Assembly (NCBI RefSeq): GCF_002896855.1
Contig: NZ_CP021850.1
Location: 2,877,665 to 2,941,664, forward strand
DNA: 64,000 nucleotides
Reading direction: 5' to 3'
Source: Clostridium thermosuccinogenes
GTDB taxonomy: Bacteria; Bacillota; Clostridia; Acetivibrionales; DSM-5807
Positions 35,453 to 44,079 of the stretch are shown here, one piece after another (within the stretch, counting starts at the first letter, position 1; each line of letters opens with the position of its first letter). The notes beneath the pieces were generated by a model. It was not told the origin of the DNA. It searched no databases and was given only the letters and a program-made list of their open reading frames with translations. Made by a program: the position numbers and the translations under genes.

Positions 35453-36217
35453 TTAGTAACCATCACCGTTATATTTTTTCAAGCCAAAAGCTTCAACAAT
35501 CTTAAATAACAAGTAGAAAGCTAGTGGCAGAACAAATAAGGCAATGATTTCATTCTTATCAGGATTTCCGATTATTATACTGCTTGGGACTGCACTGAAC
35601 ATAAATGCAGGAATAATATATGTAAAGAATCTTCTCACTTTTACATTAAAGGTCGTGTTAGGCTTTTCGGCTATAGAAAATAATTGTGAAATCCCAGCAC
35701 TGACAGTGCCCAACCGTATGCCAAACAGCAAAAGTGAATACAATAAGAGCATAAAAAAGGTCATTATGAAAACTGCGCTGATTATACCTAAATAGTAAAT
35801 TAACACATTGAACAGCTGAAGCTCGAATTTTAACATAAAGTAAATATTTATTGCCAGTAAAAATGGAGTTGATAACAGTGGTGCAAAATTGAAATTCAAT
35901 GAAATAATACTCCTTACAGTGCCGTATGGATTCAATAAATAATATACATAATTTCCGTTCGTTATAGAATCTCCGTATATCGAAACAGCTTCTGAAAAAA
36001 ATATTGCAAAAATATTGTTTACAAGAAAATAGGTAGATATATACATACCCATTTGAGTCTTATCAAATCCGCCTAAATCACTGAATCTAGTAAACAATAG
36101 CTCATACAATATTATTACGGAGAAATAGAGCGAAAAATCTGCTATAAACCAACTTATCAAATTAATTCTATATCTTAAAGCTTTTCTCACACCAAAAATT
36201 ATTGAAGCCGTTAACAT
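35453..36217 (-). CDS. ABC-2 type permease, second subunit
   Basis: 254 residues from ATG at 36217, with GGGGTG 5 bases upstream overlapping the end of the preceding gene. Six membrane helices are visible, and the motifs GDSITNGNYVYYLLNPYG and FFLAINIYF-like segments match the DUF990/COG3694 permeases. Such proteins pair with a second related permease (COG4587) and a COG4586-type ATPase, exactly the two genes upstream. The complex probably exports a peptide, lipid or antibiotic; the substrate cannot be predicted. It is the last gene of the operon and no immediate terminator is evident before the TnpB remnant. Confidence 0.85.
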   Translation of the reverse strand: MLTASIIFGVRKALRYRINLISWFIADFSLYFSVIILYELLFTRFSDLGGFDKTQMGMYISTYFLVNNIFAIFFSEAVSIYGDSITNGNYVYYLLNPYGTVRSIISLNFNFAPLLSTPFLLAINIYFMLKFELQLFNVLIYYLGIISAVFIMTFFMLLLYSLLLFGIRLGTVSAGISQLFSIAEKPNTTFNVKVRRFFTYIIPAFMFSAVPSSIIIGNPDKNEIIALFVLPLAFYLLFKIVEAFGLKKYNGDGY

Positions 36218-36218
36218 T

Positions 36219-36998
36219 TTACACCCCAACACTTTCGTATTTTTTTATTCCTATATTCCATAAGACCTTGCTTAGAACTAAAAGCGCAAAAGACCAAAGA
36301 CAGCCGGTTAGTATTGTATTCCATGCGTTTATATAAGTATGCTCTCCCATCAAAATAGAAGTAGGCACATAGCTTATATACGGAAAAGGGGTTTTATATA
36401 TAATCGACTGGACATGCTCCGGCAGAATATAAAGCGGAAATATTGTCCCCGAAAATGCTGCAATTACCAGGTTCTTAATGGCGCTGATTCCCCAAATCTC
36501 TGTGAGCCAAAAGGATAGCGTGCCTATAATAAATGAGATGCTGTATCCGATGCTGCATGCGATCAATATGCTTATTACAGTAAGCAAGATGGTCATTACA
36601 GATACACGCTCGAAGAAAGCAATAACCACCAAAAACGGCACATAAAAGGTCAAAGTTTTTACAAGCTTTATCGCCAAGTCATTAACTATATAATTCCTTA
36701 AAGGGCTTATTGGAGACAATAGCTTATAAGCAAGCTGATATGATCTGATATCATAGGAAATCCGATTCTCCATGTCCGTCATAGTGACGGTAAACAGCAC
36801 ATTTGTCAATACCACATATATGATGATTTTGGGAATCGAGTATGAAGTATCTTTTGAAATTACCCCCACAATAAACAATACATTAATAATTATAGGTATT
36901 GCTAAATCACCTAAAAAGGATAATGCTACGTATGATTTGTATTTAAAAAATAAGTTTGCCTGGAATTTTATTGCATTATGGTAAAATTTCCTATTCAC
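36219..36998 (-). CDS. ABC-2 type permease, first subunit
   Basis: 259 residues, six membrane helices, of the COG4587-like group: FQANLFFKYKSYVALSFLGDLAIPIIINVLFI at the start, MTDMENRISYDIRSYQLAYKLLSPIS in the cytoplasmic loop, and WGISAIKNLVIAAFSGTIFPLYILPEHVQ before the last helices. A GTG start with GAGGAG 10 bases upstream overlaps the ATPase gene by eight bases. It forms a heterodimeric membrane channel with the downstream permease, powered by the upstream ATPase. Confidence 0.87.
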   Translation of the reverse strand: MNRKFYHNAIKFQANLFFKYKSYVALSFLGDLAIPIIINVLFIVGVISKDTSYSIPKIIIYVVLTNVLFTVTMTDMENRISYDIRSYQLAYKLLSPISPLRNYIVNDLAIKLVKTLTFYVPFLVVIAFFERVSVMTILLTVISILIACSIGYSISFIIGTLSFWLTEIWGISAIKNLVIAAFSGTIFPLYILPEHVQSIIYKTPFPYISYVPTSILMGEHTYINAWNTILTGCLWSFALLVLSKVLWNIGIKKYESVGV

Positions 36999-37938
36999 GT
37001 TCTAATAACTCCTCTATCATATTTCCCAGTTCTTTTTCCTCTATGGTTAACTCTGTTATTTTTGAAATCTGATATAATTCATTCAGAATTTGATCCACAT
37101 CATTTTTATTGCATTCATAATGGCACCTGTCGTTATCAATTTTAATCGTAGGATACAGCCTTTCCAGCTTTTCTCTTTTAGAACTGTCGATTGTAAAGCT
37201 TAAACGTACATTGTTATCAAATTCATTGGGTAAATTTTCAATTTTGCCTAAATAAACAACCCTACCCTCCTTTATAATTAGAAGATTGGTAGAAATATCT
37301 TTAATATCCTGAAGATTATGGCTCGTGAGAATAATAGATGCATTGTTTTTCTTACAGTATTCTCTTAAGAACACCCTAATGTTTCTGCTCGATTTATCAT
37401 CTAATCCCAATGTAGGCTCATCTAAGAAAATAACCTTAGGATTGTTTATAAAGGCAAGACTAATTTCACCCTTCATCCTTTGCCCTAGAGACAGGGAACG
37501 GGTCTGCTTTTCTAACAGTTGCTTTTCCTGATTTAAAATCTCCGACATTTCATCAATTCTGCGAAGGATTTCTGATTTTGATAATCCATACATGGAACCA
37601 TACAGCAAAGATATTTCATATATGGACATATCGGGGTGCAGCTTTCCTTTTTGACCCAGTAAAAGGCTCACGTCTTTTTTAAATTTCTTAGTTTTTTTAA
37701 AGGGATCTTCGCCGTTCACTTCAATTTTACCGCTGTCCGGAAGCAATATCCCTGAAGTCATCTTGACTATAGTAGTTTTTCCTGCTCCATTGGAACCTAC
37801 CAAGCCCAATATTTCTCCGTTATTTACATCGAAGCTTACATCCTTCACAGCATTAATGTATCTTTTTTCTCTTTTGAATAAGCCTGTATTTACATAATAA
37901 TGATATTTTTTATTTATGTTCTTAACTTTAATCCCCAT
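36991..37938 (-). CDS. ABC-2 exporter ATP-binding protein
   Basis: 315 residues from ATG at 37938 (GGGGG upstream). Walker A reads GSNGAGKTT (near residue 50), the Q-loop segment SLLLGQKGKLHPDMS follows, the signature is LSLGQRMKGE, Walker B VIFLDEPTLGLDD and switch His in ILTSHNLQDI. The N-terminus KNINKKYHYYVNTGLFKREKRYINAVKDVSF and the degenerate signature LSLGQR are typical of COG4586 ATPases. About 80 C-terminal residues form the accessory domain common in drug-export ATPases. First gene of a three-gene operon. Confidence 0.92.
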   Translation of the reverse strand: MGIKVKNINKKYHYYVNTGLFKREKRYINAVKDVSFDVNNGEILGLVGSNGAGKTTIVKMTSGILLPDSGKIEVNGEDPFKKTKKFKKDVSLLLGQKGKLHPDMSIYEISLLYGSMYGLSKSEILRRIDEMSEILNQEKQLLEKQTRSLSLGQRMKGEISLAFINNPKVIFLDEPTLGLDDKSSRNIRVFLREYCKKNNASIILTSHNLQDIKDISTNLLIIKEGRVVYLGKIENLPNEFDNNVRLSFTIDSSKREKLERLYPTIKIDNDRCHYECNKNDVDQILNELYQISKITELTIEEKELGNMIEELLERE

Positions 37939-37944
37939 TGTTTC

Positions 37945-38275
37945 CCCCAACTTAAGATAGTTCTCTTTTCCATGCCGCTGTCAATGACGTCCAAACATTC
38001 TACCAATATAATCCATGCTTCTTGTTTGGCACAACTCAACAATTTTTTCTCTATATAATAAAGATAGCTATACTCCGGCTTTACAGCTCAGCTTTTCACC
38101 TCTAACAGGAATATATGGCGTACTGACTGCATATTTGGCATCATGACCAGCACAATCCGTGACATATCTACAATATTTGGCCGATTTTAATTAAACAGAC
38201 ACATCAGCATTCATCAAATATCAGTAAATATTAACTTTTATTTCCATATTACGAGGAATCTTCTTCTTTTCAATA
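37945..38275. other. Intergenic stretch, no gene recognised
   Basis: About 330 bases upstream of the ABC-2 operon containing its promoter; no frame with coding features and no operator-like dyad was identified. Confidence 0.45.
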
Positions 38276-38277
38276 AA

Positions 38278-38715
38278 TCACCGGCTGTTTATATAAGTAA
38301 CATAAATATGCCCAACACCAAACATAGCTGCACAAACTACCAGAAGCCAATGATGAAGAGCCAAACCACTGATCAAAAAAATGAATGTCGGTATAATTGC
38401 AAGAGCCATGGCCTTCCAATAGCTTCTCTTTTTGAAATACAGAATCCAAATAAAAACGTATGCAAAGAGCAGCAAGCCTTCACTCACAAGGTAAGCAAGA
38501 AATATTTCAAAGCTTTTAAACTCAAACTTCCATACAAACAGCGGAAGCCACATAAGAATTATGCAGCCGTATCTGCCTATCTGCTCAATGGCATTCATAA
38601 TCTTATTACGGCATCTATTTTCTATGTCCTTATTTTTAATAGCATAGAAAATATTGGGTATTAACAGAATGATTACTATAGCTGCGCCAAATAGATTAAT
38701 CCATCCGAATTCCAT
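38278..38715 (-). CDS. Conserved membrane protein of unknown function
   Basis: 145 residues from ATG at 38715 (MEFGWINLFG), preceded by AGAGGTGG; an upstream in-frame Met at 38748 lacks a ribosome site. Five hydrophobic segments (about residues 6-24, 47-65, 72-94, 103-121, 123-139) predict an integral membrane protein. The loop AIKNKDIENRCRNKIMNAIEQIGRYGCI between the first two helices is basic and conserved-looking, a pattern I have seen in uncharacterised clostridial membrane proteins. No function can be inferred, and the gene stands alone. Confidence 0.75.
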   Translation of the reverse strand: MEFGWINLFGAAIVIILLIPNIFYAIKNKDIENRCRNKIMNAIEQIGRYGCIILMWLPLFVWKFEFKSFEIFLAYLVSEGLLLFAYVFIWILYFKKRSYWKAMALAIIPTFIFLISGLALHHWLLVVCAAMFGVGHIYVTYINSR

Positions 38716-38759
38716 AACCACCTCTTCAAATATGAAACTCTTATCCATTGCTCTATAGC

Positions 38760-39510
38760 TTTGGAAGTGTATTTATCATCCCATATGGCATTTCGGAAAA
38801 CCTATGACAAATTTTAAGGATTATTGGCCAATTCGTTGCCTTTTCTTTTCCTTTAGCATACCTTTATATAAAAAATTAGCAAATTCATTCAATAGTGAGC
38901 TAAAATCTTTTACTCTTTTTCTTCACCTTAAAAGCACTTAGTATCTTATCTATAAATCATGTACTTTTGAGATTCTACCTGAAGCTCTGCTTTATGGGAT
39001 ACTGCCTTAACGGTACAACTCACATCTTACTACATTTTACCATATATTATTGAAATTTTGCTGTGAAATCATAAATATTAATTTTGCTTCCTTTATCAGT
39101 AACTGCCTTCCACCTATTTTCTCAGGCATCTCACTTGCTTTCCCTTCTAGCAACAAGTAAAAATATGCCTGTTGTAGCTAGGCTCTAGCAACATCTGACC
39201 TAAATAAGATTATGAACATACCCACGGACAGGGCTTTCCAAAATTAGGGTAATAAGAAAAGCACCTGCACTTACAGATGCTTTAAATACAAATACCAATG
39301 AAATTTTATATAGTTGAACCTCATAAAATCGAAACTTTTTCATCATATCTCTCCTAAATATATTTGCCCATGTGGTCTTTTATGAAAATCATATGTCTCG
39401 TCCTAAAAATACTTTTCTTTAAATCCGGAGCAAAATTTTTCTTTCCGGCAATTACTTCCTCAGCTATAAATCTGACTGCTTTTAAGCTCTATTCTTAGGA
39501 GGAACTACGA
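38760..39510. other. Long AT-rich intergenic stretch
   Basis: About 750 bases without a supported gene. A weak hairpin (AAAGCA-N14-TGCTTT, near 39256-39282) and an imperfect dyad CTAGCAACA..TGTTGTAGCTAG (near 39147-39182) are present. It may hold decayed DNA, but I recognise none. Confidence 0.45.
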
Positions 39511-39518
39511 TTTTCCGA

Positions 39519-40514
39519 TTACTGAACGCCCGCTAATGGTTCAATGTGTTTTTGGATGAATTCAATTCTATCAAAAACTAATGGCTTAAATGTTGATGTA
39601 ATAGATACAACTATGTTTTTTGCACCATTTATATAGATGATATTTCCACCATCACCTATTGCCGAAAATATTTGCTTCTCCTCATCAACAATCCACCAAA
39701 GATAACCGTATTTCATATATCCAAACTTCTCACCGCAAGATACTTTAGGCGATAGCATTCGCTCAATCCATTCTGCTGAAACAACTCTCTTATATCCATA
39801 TATTCCTTTGTCGAGACACATCTGCCCAATCTTCAGCATTTCATCCGCTGATAAGCAAAGTCCAAAGCCTGCTGACGCTATACCGGAAGAATCGCAGTAC
39901 CACACCGCTTTCTTGGGGCTTTTGGATGTAACAAATTCAATATGTTCTTCTTTGCTATGTACGGAAATACTTTGCCGCCTCTCTATACCCAAAGGCTCAA
40001 ACAGATATTTATTGGCAAATTCAATAGTTGGCATTTGACTGACTTTAGTTATTATTGCACTCAATATTTGGATTCCTAAAGTAGAATATTTAAAATCTCC
40101 TGTTAATCCTTTTCTGCCGCCCAATAGATCAAGGACTTCTTTAGTCCAGTTTTCACTTGTGCATACTTTTGTCCATGGTTCTGATTTAAACTTATATGGA
40201 GCTGTCATTGTAAGCAAATGATGCAATGTAATCTCTTGTATCGTTCGTTCGCCTCGCTTTATGCTATAATTCGAGAAAAAGTCCAGAACTTTTGCATTTT
40301 CGCTTTCTATTAATCTCTTTTCAATGGCAATTCCTATCAACAATCCTATGATGCTCTTTGTTACAGAGGCAGCATGCACTTTATTTGCAAAGCTGTAGCC
40401 ATTCCAGGTTTCTCTGCAAAAAACCTCTCCATCTCTGCTGGCTGATATCTGGCAAATGTTTGGATATGTTTCTTTCACATACTCATATAATTCCATACTT
40501 ATCACAATCTCCAT
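39519..40514 (-). CDS. Serine beta-lactamase-fold hydrolase (class C/AmpC-like esterase group)
   Basis: 331 residues. The active-site SxxK is S50-V-T-K53 (HAASVTKSIIGLLIGIAIEK). A YST tripeptide in FKYSTLGIQILSAII takes the place of YxN, and HLLTMTAPY is a typical block of the beta-lactamase (PF00144) family. The C-terminal GYLWWIVDEEKQIFSAIGDGGNIIYINGAKNIVVSITS contains the KTG-equivalent region as GDGGN. No signal peptide is present, so the enzyme is probably cytoplasmic, and an esterase or peptidase role is as likely as a beta-lactam one. The start is uncertain between 40514 and 40496. Confidence 0.85.
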   Translation of the reverse strand: MEIVISMELYEYVKETYPNICQISASRDGEVFCRETWNGYSFANKVHAASVTKSIIGLLIGIAIEKRLIESENAKVLDFFSNYSIKRGERTIQEITLHHLLTMTAPYKFKSEPWTKVCTSENWTKEVLDLLGGRKGLTGDFKYSTLGIQILSAIITKVSQMPTIEFANKYLFEPLGIERRQSISVHSKEEHIEFVTSKSPKKAVWYCDSSGIASAGFGLCLSADEMLKIGQMCLDKGIYGYKRVVSAEWIERMLSPKVSCGEKFGYMKYGYLWWIVDEEKQIFSAIGDGGNIIYINGAKNIVVSITSTFKPLVFDRIEFIQKHIEPLAGVQ

Positions 40515-40759
40515 TCTCGATTAGTGGAAAGTACTTTCCAAAGTGATATACCATTGATAGATTATGTTAATATAAAATTATTTTCAATAAGCAATTTTCA
40601 TAAAGTTAAAAATAGAACTCAAGAGGATTATCTCCCCTGTTCTTATTATGAATGTCAAAATCAGCTTATTTAGTTAACATAATTTTAGCATTTTGCAAAA
40701 CTTTTTGATTGAGAGGCACTTTATTTTTCTCTATTATTGGTTTTACCTATATTCCCGAC

Positions 40760-42389
40760 GATAGCGTCTTGTCAAGTGGTGTAAATTAGCATCTACTTTG
40801 GTCTCTGATATTATCGCTAATGTGGTTGTCAAGGGCCAAAAACAGGCTTTTCCTTGACAACCACATTCCGCCATGCCCTGTTTTTAGTGCCGAGGGATGA
40901 AGGGAAGAAGCAAGCTTAAGTTTACCACATCCCCCGTAATTTTCCATTATAGCATGGCGGACGCTGCCTATGCGGAAGTCCGTATAGGAAAACCACCTCA
41001 GGAATCAGCTAAAAAAGCAAGCATTTTATTTGTGCAGCAGTGATGTCGACGACAGAGTATAGGGAGCAAGCGCTGGATTTACTACCTTGTTCATTGATTC
41101 CTTGCTGAAATATCTACGGCCAATCTGCCACTCCTCATGCTGCTCAATGAGTAATGTCCCTACCAGTCGTAGTACCGACGGGCGGTTTGGAAATATGCTC
41201 ACAACATCTGTCCTTCGCCGTATCTCTCTGTTTAACCGTTCCAACGGGTTTGTCGAATGGATCTGTGCCCAATGCTCCGATGGAAAGGCCATGTACTGCA
41301 GCACATTCTCGCACCCATTCTCCAGGATTTCCATTGCCTTGGGGAATCGGTCCTTCAACTGGGAAACAACCGTGTATAGTTGTTCTTTTGCAGCCTTCTG
41401 ATCAGGTGCAGCAAAAATAGTCCTAACAATGGCCGATACCATTCCTTGTTGTTTGCGAGGTACCTGGCATAATACATTACGCATAAAATGCACCCGACAC
41501 CGCTGCCATGCACAACCGCTTAATACTTCGTTTATTGCCCCTTTCAGGCCTTCATGGGCGTCACTGATGACCAGTTTCACTCCTCTTAGGCCTCGGCTTA
41601 CCAAACGGCGTAAAAAGTCTGTCCAAAAAGGACCACTCTCTGCCATACCTATATCAAAGCCCAGTATTTCTCGTTCCCCATTTTCATTCACACCTACTGC
41701 AACCACCAGTGCCATGTTTTCTACATGCCCGCCTTCACGGACCTTTGGAAAGGTTGCATCTAGCCGTAAATATGGGTATTGTAATGTCAAAGGGCGGTGA
41801 ACAAACCCTTGGACATGTTCGTCCAGCTCCTGACTGATACGGGATACGGCGCTCTTATCAATCCCTTCCATCCCAAGCGCTTGAACCAGTTCATCCACCT
41901 TGCGAGTGCTGACCCCATGGACATAGGCCTCTTGAATTACATTGACCAGTGCTTTTTCCCACATGCGGCGAGGCTCCAAGAAACTTGGGAAATAGCTTCC
42001 CTCACGCAGCTTCGGTATTTTTAGTTCAATTGTTCCCAGACGGGTCTCGTAGGGTCTGGTACGGGTACCGTTGCGATGGTTGTTCCGTTCATCGGTACGC
42101 TCATACTTTTGAGCGCCGATTTTTGCCGTTACTTCAGCCTCCATCAGCTTTTGTAGGATGAATGCCATGGTCTCACGCATAAAATCTCCATTTTTTACAT
42201 CTCCATAAACCTTGAAAATTTCTTCGATTAATGGCATTATATCTTTTGTAGCCACGATATGACCTCCTCTACCTTATTGATTTGTGAGACCTAATAAAGT
42301 AGATGCCATATCGTGGCTCGTTTGTCAAAGGACAATATTTACCACCGGAATTACGCTGCCGATTTTACACCACTACATAAGACTATAAC
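40760..42389 (-). mobile_element. IS256-family insertion sequence
   Basis: The element carries one transposase gene. Its ends share G-x-TA-xx-GTCTT-x-T-xx-AGTGGTGTAAA in inverted orientation (left from 40760, right ending 42389). It is flanked by 8-bp direct repeats TTCCCGAC at 40752-40759 and 42390-42397, the target-site length usual for IS256. A second inverted pair, GCATCTACTTT, lies near each end. At about 1.63 kb it is longer than typical IS256 (1.3 kb) because of 266 noncoding bases past the transposase stop. Confidence 0.85.
41026..42255 (-). CDS. IS256-family (Mutator-type) transposase
   Basis: 409 residues, full family length, with no disruption. Residues 1-110 form the DNA-binding region (ETMAFILQKLMEAEVTAKIGAQKYERTDERNNHRNGTRTR is the conserved block). 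The DDE catalytic core has Asp in LRLDATFPKVREGGH, Asp in VISDAHEGLKGAINEVL followed by the signature WQRCRVHFMRNVLCQVP, and Glu in NPLERLNREIRRRTDVVSIFPN. It cuts and joins the element ends by a copy-and-paste circle route known for the family. A GTG start follows GAGGAGG. Intact, so potentially active. Confidence 0.97.
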   Translation of the reverse strand: MATKDIMPLIEEIFKVYGDVKNGDFMRETMAFILQKLMEAEVTAKIGAQKYERTDERNNHRNGTRTRPYETRLGTIELKIPKLREGSYFPSFLEPRRMWEKALVNVIQEAYVHGVSTRKVDELVQALGMEGIDKSAVSRISQELDEHVQGFVHRPLTLQYPYLRLDATFPKVREGGHVENMALVVAVGVNENGEREILGFDIGMAESGPFWTDFLRRLVSRGLRGVKLVISDAHEGLKGAINEVLSGCAWQRCRVHFMRNVLCQVPRKQQGMVSAIVRTIFAAPDQKAAKEQLYTVVSQLKDRFPKAMEILENGCENVLQYMAFPSEHWAQIHSTNPLERLNREIRRRTDVVSIFPNRPSVLRLVGTLLIEQHEEWQIGRRYFSKESMNKVVNPALAPYTLSSTSLLHK

Positions 42390-42399
42390 TTCCCGACAA

Positions 42400-42630
42400 A
42401 AAGGGTGTTCAAAAAAGTCCCACCCTAACCTTTATAAAATAAACGAATAGAAAAGCATTAGAATATTGTATCAAAATGGTGTTTCAAGCTACTTCAAAAG
42501 TACCGGTTTAGATTTCAGCCGTATTCCTCATAACCTTTGTTTCGAATTCTGACGGGACTGCCATGCTTTTTCACAATTCCGGCATTTGTGCAACCCATAA
42601 TTGTTGTATAGACTTGTAAAATAGGCGCTC
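42400..42630. other. Intergenic stretch next to the insertion sequence
   Basis: No supported gene. A short minus-strand frame near 42515-42600 reads GCTNAGIVKKHGSPVRIRNKGYEEYG and stops; it may be the end of a lost gene but is not identifiable. Confidence 0.35.
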
Positions 42631-42675
42631 AAAAAAATAAACGGATAGGCTATGAAAAATCATCCATCCGTTTAT
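42631..42675 (-). terminator. Terminator of the flavin-reductase operon
   Basis: ATAAACGGAT (42637-42646) pairs with ATCCGTTTAT (42666-42675) and is followed on the minus strand by seven T-equivalents (42631-42637). It is 54 bases past the flavin-reductase stop. Confidence 0.85.
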
Positions 42676-42728
42676 CATATGAACTTGTTTGTGTAACAAA
42701 AGTATAATACCAAAACTCGAGCTGTCTG

Positions 42729-43313
42729 TTACTTTTTACTGAATAAGTCTTTCCAGTCGCCGGTTTTGCCCAAAGTTGTGTAGTTTAGTGTATAATATTG
42801 TCCCTCTCCAATCCACATTACAGGGGCAGCCATACGCAACCGTTCCTCTGCACTTATCGAGTTATCTATAAGTTCTTTGGCTACTAATGTATTGTGGATT
42901 TTACATAAAAATACCTCACCGTCATTCAGTGGTATGGAATGCTGAACTTCAAGCTCAAACACCCACGGGCTATTCTTTAGTACCGGAACATTCAATACCG
43001 AACCGCGTTCGATTTCAATAGGAATATCCATTTTTCCAGTCTTATATCCCTCTGTGTTGCCTAAATAGTCCGCAAGATGCAGCATGGATTCACTGACAAG
43101 GTTAGCAGAAAACACTTTGCTTGCCCGTATACGATCTTTTGTCAATTTTTCGCCGCCGATACAAGCCATAACGCCCAATTCGCCATCCCAACAATAACTG
43201 AACCAACAGAACAAACCAAAGTTCGGTGTTCCGTCCTCTTTATATGTACCATACAGAAACAATGTTTGCGGGCATAATTTATTCTCCGGGCCGATAGATA
43301 CTTTTTCCATCAT
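42729..43313 (-). CDS. Flavin-reductase-like FMN-binding protein (split barrel)
   Basis: 194 residues of the flavin reductase/DIM6-NTAB split-barrel group: PQTLFLYGTYKEDGTPNFGLFCWFSYCWDGELGVMACIGGEKLTKDRIRAS is the flavin-site block, and LADYLGNTEGYKTGKMD, VLKNSPWVFELEVQHSIPLNDGEVFLCKI complete the fold. It would bind FMN and may reduce flavins or act as a small oxidoreductase. It is two bases downstream of the MarR gene in the same operon, with ribosome site GGAAGGAG, and so is probably induced when the MarR protein binds its ligand. Confidence 0.88.
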   Translation of the reverse strand: MMEKVSIGPENKLCPQTLFLYGTYKEDGTPNFGLFCWFSYCWDGELGVMACIGGEKLTKDRIRASKVFSANLVSESMLHLADYLGNTEGYKTGKMDIPIEIERGSVLNVPVLKNSPWVFELEVQHSIPLNDGEVFLCKIHNTLVAKELIDNSISAEERLRMAAPVMWIGEGQYYTLNYTTLGKTGDWKDLFSKK

Positions 43314-43315
43314 TC

Positions 43316-43759
43316 TTAAACTCCTTCCTTTTCAAGATTTTTGATGATTCGTCTGAGTTGGCTCTCAAAACCGATAATCTCATCATCTGTGAAGCCATCA
43401 TAGAATATTTCGCTCATTTTATCCGATATCCAGTCATACTTTTCACGGTATTCGTTTGCTTTTTCCGTCACCGATATAAATATCTGCCTACGGTTTCTTT
43501 TGTCGGGTATTCTTACTATCAACCCTCCAGCTTCCATGCGGTCGAGCATGCTTGTAAGTGTTGTTTTAGCCAATGAAGTCAGCCGCCCGATCTCCGTGAT
43601 TGTTAACTGACCATGCTCCCACAGCACATAAAGTATACGGCCTTGCGCACCATTGAAAATGTCAACACCGCTTTCTTTTAACAGCTTTTCAAATACTCGC
43701 CTGCTTAAATGCTGGATTTGGGATATAAGGAAACCGCCGTAAGTTTTCGTTGCAATCAC
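43316..43759 (-). CDS. MarR-family transcriptional regulator with unusual start
   Basis: About 147 residues. The winged helix covers residues 35-105 (LYVLWEHGQLTITEIGRLTSLAKTTLTSMLDRMEAGGLIVRIPDKRNRRQIFISVTEK), the MarR signature. No ATG exists: the frame opens at GTG that overlaps the perfect ribosome site AGGAGGTGAT, and at the usual distance from that site the in-frame codon is ACG (43748-43750). Either the GTG is used, or an ACG start has replaced ATG. Two palindromes immediately upstream are likely autoregulatory operators. The partner gene is the flavin reductase. Confidence 0.85.
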   Translation of the reverse strand: MIATKTYGGFLISQIQHLSRRVFEKLLKESGVDIFNGAQGRILYVLWEHGQLTITEIGRLTSLAKTTLTSMLDRMEAGGLIVRIPDKRNRRQIFISVTEKANEYREKYDWISDKMSEIFYDGFTDDEIIGFESQLRRIIKNLEKEGV

Positions 43760-43776
43760 CTCCTATATAGTATATT

Positions 43777-43804
43777 GCTATATAGCATAGTACTATATAG
43801 TACT
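43777..43804. promoter_or_regulatory. MarR operator palindromes
   Basis: GCTATATAGC (43777-43786) and AGTACTATATAGTACT (43789-43804) are perfect palindromes sharing CTATATAG, 19-20 bp centre to centre, just upstream of the MarR start. A third CTATATAG lies at 43763-43770, beside the ribosome site. Confidence 0.75.
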
Positions 43805-44079
43805 AAATTTGTCAATAACATATCCAACCTTTTTATCATCCTTGTAGAGGCCACAAGGCAATGAGATTCACGCTACCGTTTGCAACAAGGTACGGTACAT
43901 TTAAGACGAGTCGACAATATGACTTCACATCATGAAAATTAGTATTTTAAAAGCTTTACAGATTTTATTTTTCAGCATCAAGCAATTTATCTCCACATAG
44001 AACAAATCTGCTCGGATTGATGTCTTAGGCTGTTTTTATCTTTATATTACCATTCGTGGGCTCAATACAATCTCCGCCA

